A stretch of DNA of 18,192 nt from Bacteroidales bacterium (lineage in GTDB: Bacteria > Bacteroidota > Bacteroidia > Bacteroidales > ML635J-15). The notes under the pieces were generated by a model. It saw only the letters and a list, made by a program, of their open reading frames with translations, ran no database searches and was not told the origin of the DNA. The translations under genes were made by a program, and so were the position numbers. Numbering within the stretch: position 1 is the stretch's first letter; every line of letters starts with the position of its first letter. The stretch covers positions 1 through 18,192 of the forward strand of contig JAQVPT010000030.1 of the NCBI GenBank assembly GCA_028701945.1. The letters are read 5' to 3'. Below, piece after piece: positions 1-7,507 of this stretch.

Positions 1-1161
1 CTCTTTGGTTTCAAAATTATATGTGGTGTAATATATTTCGCCGCTTTTTTCAATTACAAAACCCAGCAGTTTCCCTGTTGGATGCCACCGTAATACGGGG
101 TAAGAGTAATCTATTATCTGGTCTAATTTGTGTTCACGTCTATAAATAGTTTTTGTTTTCCCACTTTCAATATCTTTTACTTTAATCCAATATTTGCCAA
201 GCTTATTTTCAACCCACGCAATTTTATTTGCATTTTCCGAAAACTGTAATTGATAATATTCTACATTTCGGCGATTACGTTTCAACAAATTTTTGCTCTC
301 AGGATTATTAGTTGAAAGGTCAAAAGCATCATATTGCATTTTGTAATACATATTCCAATTGGCTTGTAACATTGTAAGCGAGCTACCTAGAACATAAAGA
401 AAACCACTTTCCATGTTTTTGGTAACACGTGTGAGATAAACGATATTTGGGATAACTTGCGGACCGTAAGTTGATGCAATATAATTCCAAATAGCCATTC
501 CAGCAATCTCTGCATCTTTGCCTGTTAGTTGATTGAAATTATCAAAATTTCCCGATAAAATGCCCATTTTTGTCAATTCATCTGTTTTTGTATCCCAATC
601 TTTAGAAACATAAGCGATTAATCCTTTAATATACCAGTCAGGCATGGTTATTAAGGTATTATTTGCAATTTTATTTTTTAAATCAAGCCCATAAAGCATC
701 TCGTTTAGGATAATATTTGCAATTGCTGCTTTTACCTGTTGTTCCAGACTTGCGATATCTCCTTCGACATAGATAAATGCAATATTGTCGATTACTTTTG
801 TTACTCCACCGATGTTATATTGAGCATCGCCGGTGTTTAAGCCGATATTACTTTGCCTAAAATCTGATAAGTTTTGATACACCACAAAAACAATTCTTTG
901 ATTTAATTGATGTTCGAAAAACGATTCTGTTTTTGCAAGATAATTATTTGTAATTGTAGCAATTTCTAAAGCAATATCTTTACTTCCTGCATAGAAATAA
1001 GTGTCAAATTTTTGATATCGAAAGTAAAACCAGTCAAATTCATCATATTGCACGCGGTTTTTTCCGAACTTCATTTGATGCCCGTTATAAAACTGTGCTG
1101 ATACAGAAACTGACATAATCAGTCCTAAAAAAATGATCAATATTTTTGTGAATTTACTCAA
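1..1161 (-). CDS. Secreted protein with degenerate peptidase MA-like domain and TolB/PD40-type propeller (partial, 3' end outside window)
   Basis: The reading frame is open for 387 codons from 1161 to the window edge, so the C-terminus is missing. I chose the TTG at 1159-1161 because an in-frame stop lies a few codons upstream, AGGG sits about 8 nt before it, and it gives a full signal peptide (MSKFTKILIIF...VSVSAQ, cleavage near residue 22). The next start, ATG at codon 16, would cut the signal peptide in half. Residues about 30-270 resemble the gluzincin-like region of large Bacteroidetes proteins usually annotated as TolB-like or PD40 proteins: MPDWYIKGL at 173-181 matches the P-x-WY-x-x-G segment of M1-like peptidases. 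The helix where HExxH would lie reads NIILNEMLYG (149-158), so zinc binding looks lost. From about 300 a beta-propeller begins (IAWVENK, PVLRWHPTGK). It is expected in the periplasm. Function is unknown; the family match is from memory. Confidence 0.8.
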   Translation of the reverse strand, partial: MSKFTKILIIFLGLIMSVSVSAQFYNGHQMKFGKNRVQYDEFDWFYFRYQKFDTYFYAGSKDIALEIATITNNYLAKTESFFEHQLNQRIVFVVYQNLSDFRQSNIGLNTGDAQYNIGGVTKVIDNIAFIYVEGDIASLEQQVKAAIANIILNEMLYGLDLKNKIANNTLITMPDWYIKGLIAYVSKDWDTKTDELTKMGILSGNFDNFNQLTGKDAEIAGMAIWNYIASTYGPQVIPNIVYLTRVTKNMESGFLYVLGSSLTMLQANWNMYYKMQYDAFDLSTNNPESKNLLKRNRRNVEYYQLQFSENANKIAWVENKLGKYWIKVKDIESGKTKTIYRREHKLDQIIDYSYPVLRWHPTGKLLGFVIEKSGEIYYTTYNFETKE

Positions 1162-1239
1162 ATTTTTACCCTAACATTTAAACCTGCAAATTACGAAAAC
1201 TTGTAAACTGAGCAAAATATTTTTTTCTGTGGGCTTTAA

Positions 1240-1271
1240 TTGAATATATTTCAAACTTTTTCCTATTTTTG
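1240..1271 (+). promoter_or_regulatory. Bacteroidota-type promoter for the Omp85-like gene
   Basis: TTG at 1240-1242, a 21-nt spacer, then TATTTTTG at 1264-1271. This fits the Bacteroidota housekeeping consensus TTG-N19-21-TAnnTTTG at every defined position. Transcription would start near 1277, leaving a leader of about 20 nt before the ATG at 1297. Confidence 0.65.
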
Positions 1272-1296
1272 TTTTAATTAATCAAAATAATTAAAC

Positions 1297-2622
1297 ATGA
1301 AATATTTAAAAATTGTTTTAGCTTTTTTGTTATTCTACTCTGCTTCTTTACAAGCACAGGAAGCAAAAGAAAAAGAAGACAACGTTAAAACTGGATGGAA
1401 CTTTGGTCTATTACCAGTGGTTTCATTTAATTCTGACCTTGGATTTCAATATGGATTATTGACCAACTTTTACAATTATGGTGATGGTTCAAATTTTCCA
1501 AAATATAATCATTCACTTTATGCTGAGGTTAGTCGCTATACAAAAGGATCAGGGATTTTCCGAGTGTTTTACGACTCAGAGTTTTTAATTCCTCAAATTA
1601 GATTGACGGCAGATTTGTCTTATTTGCCCGATCAAGCATTAGATTTTTATGGCTTTAATGGATATGATGCGGTTTATGATCCTACTTTTACTGATGAGAA
1701 TACAGACTATTACAAAACAAGAATGTTTTACAAACATCAGAGAAATATTTTGCGATTTAAACTTGATTTCCAAGGTAAAACACCTGTAAAAAATCTAAAT
1801 TGGGCAGTTGGATATAATTTTATGGATATACAAATTGGTTCTGTACCTATCGACAAATTAAACGAAGGTAAAGACACTGACGAAATGCTTCCTACTGTAA
1901 ATAGTTTGTATGATAATTATGTTGAATGGGGAATAATAAAACCTGAGGAGTCTAAAGGAGCGATGCACAACAGTCTTAAAGTCGGATTGGTTTACGATAC
2001 TCGTGATAATGAGCCTTGTCCGATGAAAGGTCTTTGGTCGGAAGTGGTTTTGTTTAATAGTTATAGTTCTGATTTTACATTTGGAAAACTTGCAGTAACA
2101 CATCGTCAATATTTTACAATAGTTGATAAACACTTTTCATTTGCATATCGTGTTGGTTATCAGGGGATTGTTTACGGTGATGCTCCATTTTATTTATTGC
2201 CGTATATGATTTATTCTTATATGCCTTCATCTACTGTCGATGGATTGGGTGGTAGCAAATCGGTGAGAGGTATGATAAGAAATAGAACCGTAGGAAAAGG
2301 TAATGCGTTTGCAAACTTAGAATTTAGATATAAATTTGTTAGATTTCGTTTCATAAAACAAAACTGGTATGCAGCCTTAAATCCTTTTCTTGATGCAGGA
2401 ATGGTTGTGCAAAAAATTGATGTCGATAAATCTAAAATTCCTAGTGATGTGTTTCAAGCACAATTTTTTGCTAACAATACCGAAACTGTTCATTTAACTT
2501 ACGGTTGCGGTTTGCATTTGGCTATGAACGAAAATTTTGTAATTGCAGCAGATATCGGACTGCCTGTTAAAACTTCTGATGGTAAAATGGGAGTTTATAT
2601 TGGAATGAATTGGTTGTTTTAG
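1297..2622 (+). CDS. BamA/Omp85-like outer-membrane beta-barrel protein without POTRA domains
   Basis: 441 residues with signal peptide MKYLKIVLAFLLFYSASLQA (about 1-20). The rest reads as alternating amphipathic strands ending in aromatic MNWLF, as in outer-membrane barrels. Two features point to the Omp85 surface-antigen domain: a strand with YDTRDNEPCPMKGLW (233-247; the D-T-R-D-N...P-x-x-G pattern common in this family) and GGSKSVRGM (318-326), equivalent to the conserved loop-6 VRG[FY] motif. BamA and TamA carry N-terminal POTRA domains, but here the barrel begins directly after the signal peptide, so this is not BamA itself. It could be a small TamA/patatin-barrel-like translocon or a porin-like family member; no partner gene is visible. 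It is transcribed alone from the promoter at 1240-1271, divergently from the propeller protein, and no clear terminator follows. The family call is good; the cargo is unknown. Confidence 0.85.
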   Translation: MKYLKIVLAFLLFYSASLQAQEAKEKEDNVKTGWNFGLLPVVSFNSDLGFQYGLLTNFYNYGDGSNFPKYNHSLYAEVSRYTKGSGIFRVFYDSEFLIPQIRLTADLSYLPDQALDFYGFNGYDAVYDPTFTDENTDYYKTRMFYKHQRNILRFKLDFQGKTPVKNLNWAVGYNFMDIQIGSVPIDKLNEGKDTDEMLPTVNSLYDNYVEWGIIKPEESKGAMHNSLKVGLVYDTRDNEPCPMKGLWSEVVLFNSYSSDFTFGKLAVTHRQYFTIVDKHFSFAYRVGYQGIVYGDAPFYLLPYMIYSYMPSSTVDGLGGSKSVRGMIRNRTVGKGNAFANLEFRYKFVRFRFIKQNWYAALNPFLDAGMVVQKIDVDKSKIPSDVFQAQFFANNTETVHLTYGCGLHLAMNENFVIAADIGLPVKTSDGKMGVYIGMNWLF

Positions 2623-2711
2623 GAGGAATGGTAAGCGGTAATTTTCTTCAAAACTGATCAACTATTAATAATAAGGTAATTTTTTTGTCTTGTACTAAGT
2701 AAATTTTAATT

Positions 2712-3572
2712 ATGAAAAAAACACTTTTGCTTTTATTTATTTTTAGCACATTTTTATTTTCATGCAATGGCGATAAAAATGGCTTTGAAACACATGAGTC
2801 TGGATTACAATACAAAATAGTATTTACCGAAAACGGTGCAAAACCTAATATCGGAGATGTTTTGATATTACGTTTATCTTACGAAACTGAAACTGGTAAA
2901 GAACTATTTAATTCAGCAGATACAGATAGAAAATATTTACGTAAACTTGAGACTCCAAAACACACAGGAGGCAGCATTGAAGACGGGCTCGCATTAATGA
3001 GTGTTGGTGATTCGACTATTTTTAAAATCAATGCAGAAAGTTTTCTTAAATACTCAGAATATTTTTCAAATTTACCAGAAGGCGTTAAATCTCAAGACCT
3101 TATAACTGTAAAAGTTAAACTACTAGAAGTCCTAAAGCATGAAAAATTTGACACGCATTTATCCGAAAGATATCATCAATCAGAAAAAGTTGAATTAGAA
3201 GTTCTACAAACATATCTGCAAAACTCGAATATTAATGTTGAGCCTACTGCATCGGGCATGTATTTTATTGAAAAACACAAAGGCTCAAGCAAAAAAGTTG
3301 AAGATGGAAATAACGTAAGTGTCCACTACACTGTTAAGCTGATAGACGGGTTTGTTCTTGAAACCACTTACAACAAAGCTCCCATAGAATTCACTGTTGG
3401 TGATAATCAAATGATTGATGCATGGAACGAAGGCATTGGGATGATGAATGAAGGCGGGCAAGCTACGCTAATTTGTCCATCAAAAATTGCCTATGGAGAT
3501 AAAGGCTCTAACGACATCCCACCATATTCAACGCTAATATTTGAAGTTGAAGTTATAAGTGTACAAAAATGA
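2712..3572 (+). CDS. Lipoprotein with two FKBP-type peptidyl-prolyl isomerase domains (first degenerate)
   Basis: 286 residues. The N-terminus MKKTLLLLFIFSTFLFSC is a lipoprotein signal with Cys18 as the lipidation site, so it should be envelope-anchored. Residues about 31-141 form a divergent FKBP-like domain that lacks the A-Y-G segment. A helical linker (about 145-178) leads to a canonical FKBP domain at 180-286. Aligned to human FKBP12, the second domain keeps Tyr26 (Y206), Phe46 (F227), Ile56 (I235), Trp59 (W238), Tyr82 (Y261) and Phe99 (F277), but the Phe36-Asp37 pair is Leu216-Glu217, which may weaken activity. It is first in an operon: its stop overlaps the next start (ATGA, 3569-3572). 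The next gene is a paralogue with the same architecture. Likely role is periplasmic folding or chaperoning; GldI of gliding flavobacteria is also an FKBP lipoprotein, but I have no evidence for that identity. No perfect promoter was found in 2623-2711. Confidence 0.88.
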   Translation: MKKTLLLLFIFSTFLFSCNGDKNGFETHESGLQYKIVFTENGAKPNIGDVLILRLSYETETGKELFNSADTDRKYLRKLETPKHTGGSIEDGLALMSVGDSTIFKINAESFLKYSEYFSNLPEGVKSQDLITVKVKLLEVLKHEKFDTHLSERYHQSEKVELEVLQTYLQNSNINVEPTASGMYFIEKHKGSSKKVEDGNNVSVHYTVKLIDGFVLETTYNKAPIEFTVGDNQMIDAWNEGIGMMNEGGQATLICPSKIAYGDKGSNDIPPYSTLIFEVEVISVQK

Positions 3573-4570
3573 AAACAACACTAAAAACATTTCTTCTTTT
3601 TTCTTGCATCGGATTGATTTTATCGTGCAATAACAACAAGAAGGATAATCAATCCGCAACAACGGATAAAGAAATTACTGACACCACACAGGCAATAAAT
3701 GACACTTCAAATGTTGCTGTATTAATATTTAATTCTGACGGTGGTACCGATTATGTTATTGATAAAATTGATAATATTTACCGTAAAACAAAATCTGGTT
3801 TAGAATATAAATATATAAAATCTGGGAAAAGCGAAATCTATCCTAAAGTCGGTGATGTGGTATATTTTGATATGACATATTCAACTATAAAAGACTCTTT
3901 AGTTTTTGATACTCGAATGATAGATGCTGATTTTAAAATGAGAATTACACCACCATCCCACTCAGGAGGCTGTTTTGAAGAAGCCTTGATGATAATGAGA
4001 GCTGGCGACAGTGCTGCTTTTAAAATTGATGCAAAGAACTTTCTTAACTACACACAAGACAAAGTAAACATCCCCTCCTACATAAAAAGAGGCGATAAAT
4101 TTATTTTTAGGATTAAAATGAAAAAAATCGTTGATGGTAGCGACTATGTCAAGCAAAATGCAGAAACTTATCAATATTACATTTCACAAGAAGCCAGTTT
4201 GATTGAACGTTATGTTTTAAATATTAATTTCCCACGTAAAGTAACAAAGTCGGGATTAAATATTTTTACAATTAGCAAAGGAACTGGCAAAAAACCTCAA
4301 AAAAACAATTTAGTTACAATTGAATATACTGCCGGATTCATTGACGGATCTGTGTTCGATTCTACTATTGAAAGGAAAAAACCTTTTAGATTTGTCGTAG
4401 GAAATAACGAGGTCATTGACGGACTCGAGGAAGCTGTTAAAATGATGAATGTTGGAGATCATTGCTTAACAATTATACCATTTAGAATCGCTTACGGTGA
4501 AGAAAAAAACGGCGTTGTTGCACCGTTTAGTACACTTGTTTTTGAAATAGAATTGTTAGATGTCGAATAA
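3569..4570 (+). CDS. Second double-FKBP-type peptidyl-prolyl isomerase lipoprotein, paralogue of the upstream gene
   Basis: 333 residues. Lipoprotein signal with lipobox LILSC (Cys20), followed by a longer Ser/Thr/Asp-rich tether (about 21-75) than its neighbour has. A degenerate FKBP-like domain (about 77-187) shares the pattern P-x-H-x-G-G-x-x-E-x-[AG]-L and G-D-S-x-x-F-K-I with the first domain of the upstream protein, so the two genes look like a tandem duplication. The canonical FKBP domain at 228-333 keeps Tyr (Y253), the Phe-Asp pair (F263-D264), F275, V282-I283, Y309 and F326 of the FKBP12 active site, but has Leu286 in place of Trp59. The two paralogues are therefore altered at different active-site positions. 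Its start overlaps the preceding stop by 4 nt and its end overlaps nadD by 11 nt, so translation is probably coupled across all three genes. It should act in the periplasm or at the outer membrane. Confidence 0.87.
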   Translation: MKTTLKTFLLFSCIGLILSCNNNKKDNQSATTDKEITDTTQAINDTSNVAVLIFNSDGGTDYVIDKIDNIYRKTKSGLEYKYIKSGKSEIYPKVGDVVYFDMTYSTIKDSLVFDTRMIDADFKMRITPPSHSGGCFEEALMIMRAGDSAAFKIDAKNFLNYTQDKVNIPSYIKRGDKFIFRIKMKKIVDGSDYVKQNAETYQYYISQEASLIERYVLNINFPRKVTKSGLNIFTISKGTGKKPQKNNLVTIEYTAGFIDGSVFDSTIERKKPFRFVVGNNEVIDGLEEAVKMMNVGDHCLTIIPFRIAYGEEKNGVVAPFSTLVFEIELLDVE

Positions 4571-5141
4571 TAATGAAATATTGCTCTTTTTTGGGTCTTT
4601 CAACCCTATCCATATTGGGCACACAGCTATTGCAAATTATCTATGTGAGTTTTGCAACATACACGAACTTTGGTTTGTGATAACTCCTCAAAATCCAACT
4701 AAAAAAGCATCAACATTGCTTAATGATAGAGACAGGCAATATCTTACCCAATTAGCAATAGAAGACTATCCAAAATTTAGAGTCTCGGACATTGAGTTTT
4801 ATTTACCAAAACCAAACTACACAATTGACACACTTACATACTTAAAAGAGAAATATCCAAATTTAAATTTTAGTATTTTAATAGGTGGTGACAATTTAGA
4901 GAGTTTACATAAATGGAAAAATTACCGCAAAATCTTAGACAACTACAAAATCTATGTTTACAAGCGTCCATGCTACGAACTGCCAGAATTTAAAAATGCA
5001 AACATTACAATAGTTGATGCCCCTCAAATGGAAATATCATCGAGTTTTATCCGTAAGGCAATTAAAGAAAATAAAGATATCCGATATTTTTTACCACCAA
5101 AAGTGTATGATTATATTTTAAAAATGGGTTGGTGGAAATGA
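4560..5141 (+). CDS. nadD: Nicotinate-nucleotide adenylyltransferase NadD
   Basis: 193 residues, normal length for NadD. It adenylates nicotinate mononucleotide with ATP to give deamido-NAD, the step after NadC in bacterial NAD synthesis, in the cytoplasm. The nucleotidyltransferase signatures are intact: GSFNPIHIGH at 12-21 (the G-x-F-x-P-x-H-x-G-H ATP site), the FSILIGGDN segment (104-112), and ISSSFIR at 159-165 (the I-S-S-T-x-I-R motif, with Ser for Thr). The ATG at 4560 lies inside the end of the FKBP gene (11-nt overlap, different frame), so this cytoplasmic enzyme is expressed with two envelope lipoproteins. No terminator is visible after the stop. nadC lies about 9 kb downstream in an unrelated operon. 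Identification is firm; coaE/nadD-family confusion is unlikely because both motifs fit. Confidence 0.94.
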   Translation: MSNNNEILLFFGSFNPIHIGHTAIANYLCEFCNIHELWFVITPQNPTKKASTLLNDRDRQYLTQLAIEDYPKFRVSDIEFYLPKPNYTIDTLTYLKEKYPNLNFSILIGGDNLESLHKWKNYRKILDNYKIYVYKRPCYELPEFKNANITIVDAPQMEISSSFIRKAIKENKDIRYFLPPKVYDYILKMGWWK

Positions 5142-5155
5142 AAAGAAAAGCAATC

Positions 5156-5211
5156 ACACAAAGCCGCTAAGACGCAAACAACAAAAAAAGTAACCACAAA
5201 AAGAAAAGAAA
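5156..5211. repeat. Degenerate 8-bp periodic, A-rich intergenic sequence
   Basis: Just after nadD the sequence can be cut into 8-mers. The first three (5156-5163 ACACAAAG, 5164-5171 CCGCTAAG, 5172-5179 ACGCAAAC) vary around ACGCAAAG, and the following A-rich units (to about 5211) drift further from it. It lies between the nadD stop and the promoter of the crotonase gene and is not coding. Periodicity is convincing for the first three units and weak afterwards, so this could partly be A-rich low complexity. Confidence 0.4.
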
Positions 5212-5290
5212 GAACTTGTGTGTCTTCCAATGTTGTACGTAATAACTTTTTACATTATCAACTTTTTAAGGAATCTTCGTTATTTTTTTG

Positions 5291-5298
5291 TAATTTTG
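5291..5298 (+). promoter_or_regulatory. -7 element of the crotonase gene promoter
   Basis: TAATTTTG matches TAnnTTTG exactly. About 21-24 nt upstream there is only a T-run (5263-5267) instead of a clear TTG, so the -33 half is weak. Transcription would begin near 5304, about 30 nt before the ATG at 5336. Confidence 0.5.
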
Positions 5299-5335
5299 AT
5301 TGTCTAAAATAACATAACAGTTTAAAACGCATATT

Positions 5336-6115
5336 ATGAATTACCAATCTATCATTATTAAAACCGAACACGAATTCATCGGTGAAATTATTTTAAATCG
5401 TCCAAATGATCTTAACACATTCAACAATTCTCTTGCGGTTGAGCTTAATCAAGCACTTTTGGAACTCGACAAAAATGATAGCATTAGAGTCATTATTATT
5501 AAAGGGACAGGAAAACATTTTTGTGCAGGAATTGATTTAAAAGAATTTTCAGGCAAGAATGTTATAGAATATAAAAAATGGATTGAATGCATGGAAAAGC
5601 CATTAGTTACAATCAGTAAAATCAAGAAACCTGTCATTACTCAGGTGCATGGTGTTGCAGCAGCAAATGGAGCAGGTTTAGTAGCTGCCTCTGATTTATC
5701 AATAATTTCTGAAGATTCTCGCATAGGCTTAACAGCTATTAACGTAGGACTAAACTGCATTGGACCAGTTATTCCAATCACTCGTTCAATTGGTAGAAAA
5801 AAAGCTCTGGAAATGTTATTCTTTGGTGAACTTATCGACTCTACCGAAGCTGTGAGAATAGGTTTAGTAAATAAAGTTGTCGCATCAGATAAACTCGAAG
5901 AAGAAACAATATTATGGGCACAGAAATTAGCTGAGAAAAGTCCTATTGCTTTGCAAATTGCGAAAACTGCCTTTTACTCTGCTGCCGATTTAGACTATAA
6001 TAAATCTTTCAATTATATGAACGAAGTTTTTGCCAGTTTATGTACTACCGAGGATGCACAAGAAGGTGTTGATGCTTTCAAAAACAAAAGATACCCTACT
6101 TGGAAAATGAAATAA
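5336..6115 (+). CDS. Enoyl-CoA hydratase/isomerase (crotonase) family protein lacking both catalytic glutamates
   Basis: 259 residues, the usual single-domain crotonase length. The fold is clear from KHFCAGIDL (60-68, first oxyanion-hole strand), HGVAAANGAGLVAASD (105-120, second oxyanion-hole segment and CoA-site helix) and the C-terminal helices from about 190. Aligned to rat mitochondrial enoyl-CoA hydratase, Glu144 falls on Gly114 and Glu164 on Ala134, so ordinary hydration of enoyl-CoA is doubtful. The segment VGLNCIGPVIPITRSIG (137-153) resembles the VNVGL-x-C-x-x-P-x-V signature I associate with ECHDC3-like members, whose role is poorly defined. It is monocistronic with its own promoter and has no beta-oxidation partner nearby; the adjacent relic and the alpha/beta hydrolase on the other strand do not indicate a pathway. 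Substrate is unknown. CoA-thioester binding is a reasonable inference from the fold. Confidence 0.85.
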   Translation: MNYQSIIIKTEHEFIGEIILNRPNDLNTFNNSLAVELNQALLELDKNDSIRVIIIKGTGKHFCAGIDLKEFSGKNVIEYKKWIECMEKPLVTISKIKKPVITQVHGVAAANGAGLVAASDLSIISEDSRIGLTAINVGLNCIGPVIPITRSIGRKKALEMLFFGELIDSTEAVRIGLVNKVVASDKLEEETILWAQKLAEKSPIALQIAKTAFYSAADLDYNKSFNYMNEVFASLCTTEDAQEGVDAFKNKRYPTWKMK

Positions 6116-6141
6116 TCCTAATAAGATTGGAATAACTAATC

Positions 6142-6503
6142 ACTATAATTATACTCGCATTTTCCTTAACACTATTAACATATAATTGTTGCAAAGGTGA
6201 TTATCAAGCAAGACAGCTGACTTTGAAGGAATAGAAAAATTAAACGGCAACACTTTCATTTTTGGACATTCGAAAGACAATACATACGGTGATATAGATT
6301 CCGAAACTTGGAACACTGGATTTGATAAATCTGGCTCAATAATATTTTCAACACGCTTATTTGGGGAAAACAATCTAGCAGAACTCGAAACGAAAGGAAA
6401 AGGTGGAGAAGCTGGTTCAGCAGGAATAAAATATAACGAAACTAATAATTCTCTTTGTGCGTATGTGTCGCACACTCACTGTTTGAGTGTTGATAGCACT
6501 TAG
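6142..6503 (+). pseudogene. Frameshifted relic of a small lipoprotein or secreted protein
   Basis: Two adjacent open stretches in different frames read like one protein. The first (6142-6231, stop at 6232-6234) begins TIIILAFSLTLLTYNCC, a hydrophobic stretch ending in a possible lipobox Cys, but has no ATG and an in-frame stop just upstream at 6133-6135. The second (from about 6201 to the stop at 6501-6503) continues with hydrophilic sequence (for example GNTFIFGHSKDNTYGDID, FDKSGSIIFSTRLFGEN) whose spacing of G, D and aromatic residues is faintly like secreted Bacteroidetes beta-repeat proteins. A frame shift in 6201-6231 would join them. The opposite-strand frame (6149-6475) looks less protein-like. 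The relic fills the gap between the crotonase and the convergent hydrolase. A 7-bp hairpin (ACACTCA/TGAGTGT, 6472-6490) near its end has no T-run and is not called a terminator. Family is not recognised. Confidence 0.4.
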
Positions 6504-6537
6504 AACAATAGAATAAAGTACTCGAAAAACTTAATAC

Positions 6538-7332
6538 TTAGCGAACCTGATGAAGTCCATTAATAAAATTAGAAACTTCTCTGTTAAAAATCTCGGGGTC
6601 ATCGACATTTACAACATGACCGCAATGTTCAACAACAATTAGTTTTGAATAATTTGTATGTTTTTTCATTAGTTGCTGAATTGACGGCAAAAACATATGA
6701 TCTTCCTCGCCCATAATATACAGAGTAGGAATTGGCAATTCTATATTTCTAAAAAGCTTAAGTATAGGGTTAATGCTAACAGTCATTTTATACCATTTTA
6801 TAAATTCCTGTTGATATAATTTTTTTGCCTCACGAACAAAAAGGTTGCGAGATTCTTTGTGAGTATCCTTTGGCATTATGATAAACGCAAAAAATTTGTA
6901 CAGAAACAAATATGGGACTATCGACTTAAAGATAAAACCAATTCTCATCAACATCTGAGAACGAATATTAAGTTTCATAATCGCACCTCCCATAATCATC
7001 GACTCAACTCGCTCGGGATGGTCTTCTGCAATTTGTCTAATTACAATAGTACCGAGAGAAATACCAGCAAAATGAGTTTTTTCTATGTTTTCAAAATCCA
7101 TTACTTCGAGAACATCAAGAGCGATATTATCTAATGTGTAATTCTTACGAATCTCCTGAATGACATTTGTTTTAGAATCTCCATGCCCACGAAGGTCAAT
7201 TAATAAGACATTATATTTTTTAGCAAAAGATTTTATTTGACGAAACCAAATAGTAGAACTCCCTCCAGCACCATGAATGAAAGTAACCCAAGGCAAAGAG
7301 TTCGATTTAAAGTATTTGGTATAATTAATCAC
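6538..7332 (-). CDS. Alpha/beta-fold hydrolase
   Basis: 264 residues from the GTG at 7330-7332. A longer reading starts at a TTG at 7363-7365, but that codon lies between the -33 and -7 boxes of a perfect promoter (7348-7378), so it would not be transcribed. GTG gives MINYTKYF, a natural start for this fold. The catalytic elements are complete: oxyanion-loop HGAGG (20-24), nucleophile elbow GISLG with Ser92 (90-94), Asp211 in GEEDH, and His239 in CGH. The insertion at about 120-175 is a helical lid with a hydrophobic stretch. It is probably a cytoplasmic esterase, lipase or C-C hydrolase; the substrate cannot be read from sequence. It is monocistronic, divergent from serA, and convergent with the crotonase across the relic. 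I see no clear terminator at its end. Confidence 0.85.
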   Translation of the reverse strand: MINYTKYFKSNSLPWVTFIHGAGGSSTIWFRQIKSFAKKYNVLLIDLRGHGDSKTNVIQEIRKNYTLDNIALDVLEVMDFENIEKTHFAGISLGTIVIRQIAEDHPERVESMIMGGAIMKLNIRSQMLMRIGFIFKSIVPYLFLYKFFAFIIMPKDTHKESRNLFVREAKKLYQQEFIKWYKMTVSINPILKLFRNIELPIPTLYIMGEEDHMFLPSIQQLMKKHTNYSKLIVVEHCGHVVNVDDPEIFNREVSNFINGLHQVR

Positions 7333-7347
7333 ATTGTTTATTTTAAA

Positions 7348-7378
7348 CAAAAATAAACAATCCAAAATAAATATCCAA
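7348..7378 (-). promoter_or_regulatory. Promoter of the alpha/beta hydrolase gene
   Basis: On the minus strand, TTG (7376-7378), a 20-nt spacer and TATTTTTG (7348-7355) match the Bacteroidota consensus exactly. Transcription would begin near 7342, about 10 nt before the GTG start at 7332, which decides between the two possible starts. Confidence 0.7.
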
Positions 7379-7436
7379 GTAAATTCATTAAAAAATTACA
7401 AACTTTAAAACCTGTTTTATAATATGGATATTAATT

Positions 7437-7466
7437 TTGCAATTAGTCAAGGAATAAATATCTTTG
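7437..7466 (+). promoter_or_regulatory. Promoter of serA
   Basis: TTG (7437-7439, within TTTTG), a 19-nt spacer and TATCTTTG (7459-7466) fit the Bacteroidota consensus. The predicted transcript starts near 7472, giving a leader of about 36 nt before the ATG at 7508. A second TAATTTTG at 7432-7439 lacks a good -33 partner. Confidence 0.65.
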
Positions 7467-7507
7467 AAATTAATCAAAAAGTTAAATAACATTAAATTTT
7501 ATCCAAT

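Noticed and set aside
2623..2650. GGAGG followed by ATG directly after the Omp85-like gene, opening a 9-codon frame
   Set aside because: Too short to support, and Shine-Dalgarno sites carry little weight in this phylum.
2690..2706. TAAATTTT as a -7 box for the FKBP operon
   Set aside because: Lacks the final G of TAnnTTTG and has no well-spaced TTG; the operon promoter remains unidentified.
6149..6475. 108-codon minus-strand frame in the crotonase-hydrolase gap
   Set aside because: No domain, signal or promoter; the plus strand reads more like protein in two joined frames, so I annotated a relic there instead.
6472..6490. Hairpin ACACTCA/TGAGTGT as a terminator between convergent genes
   Set aside because: Only 7 bp and no T-run on either side.
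6859..7134. 91-codon plus-strand frame inside the alpha/beta hydrolase gene
   Set aside because: It is antisense to a gene with an intact catalytic triad and shows no domain; the same applies to the other opposite-strand frames inside confident genes.
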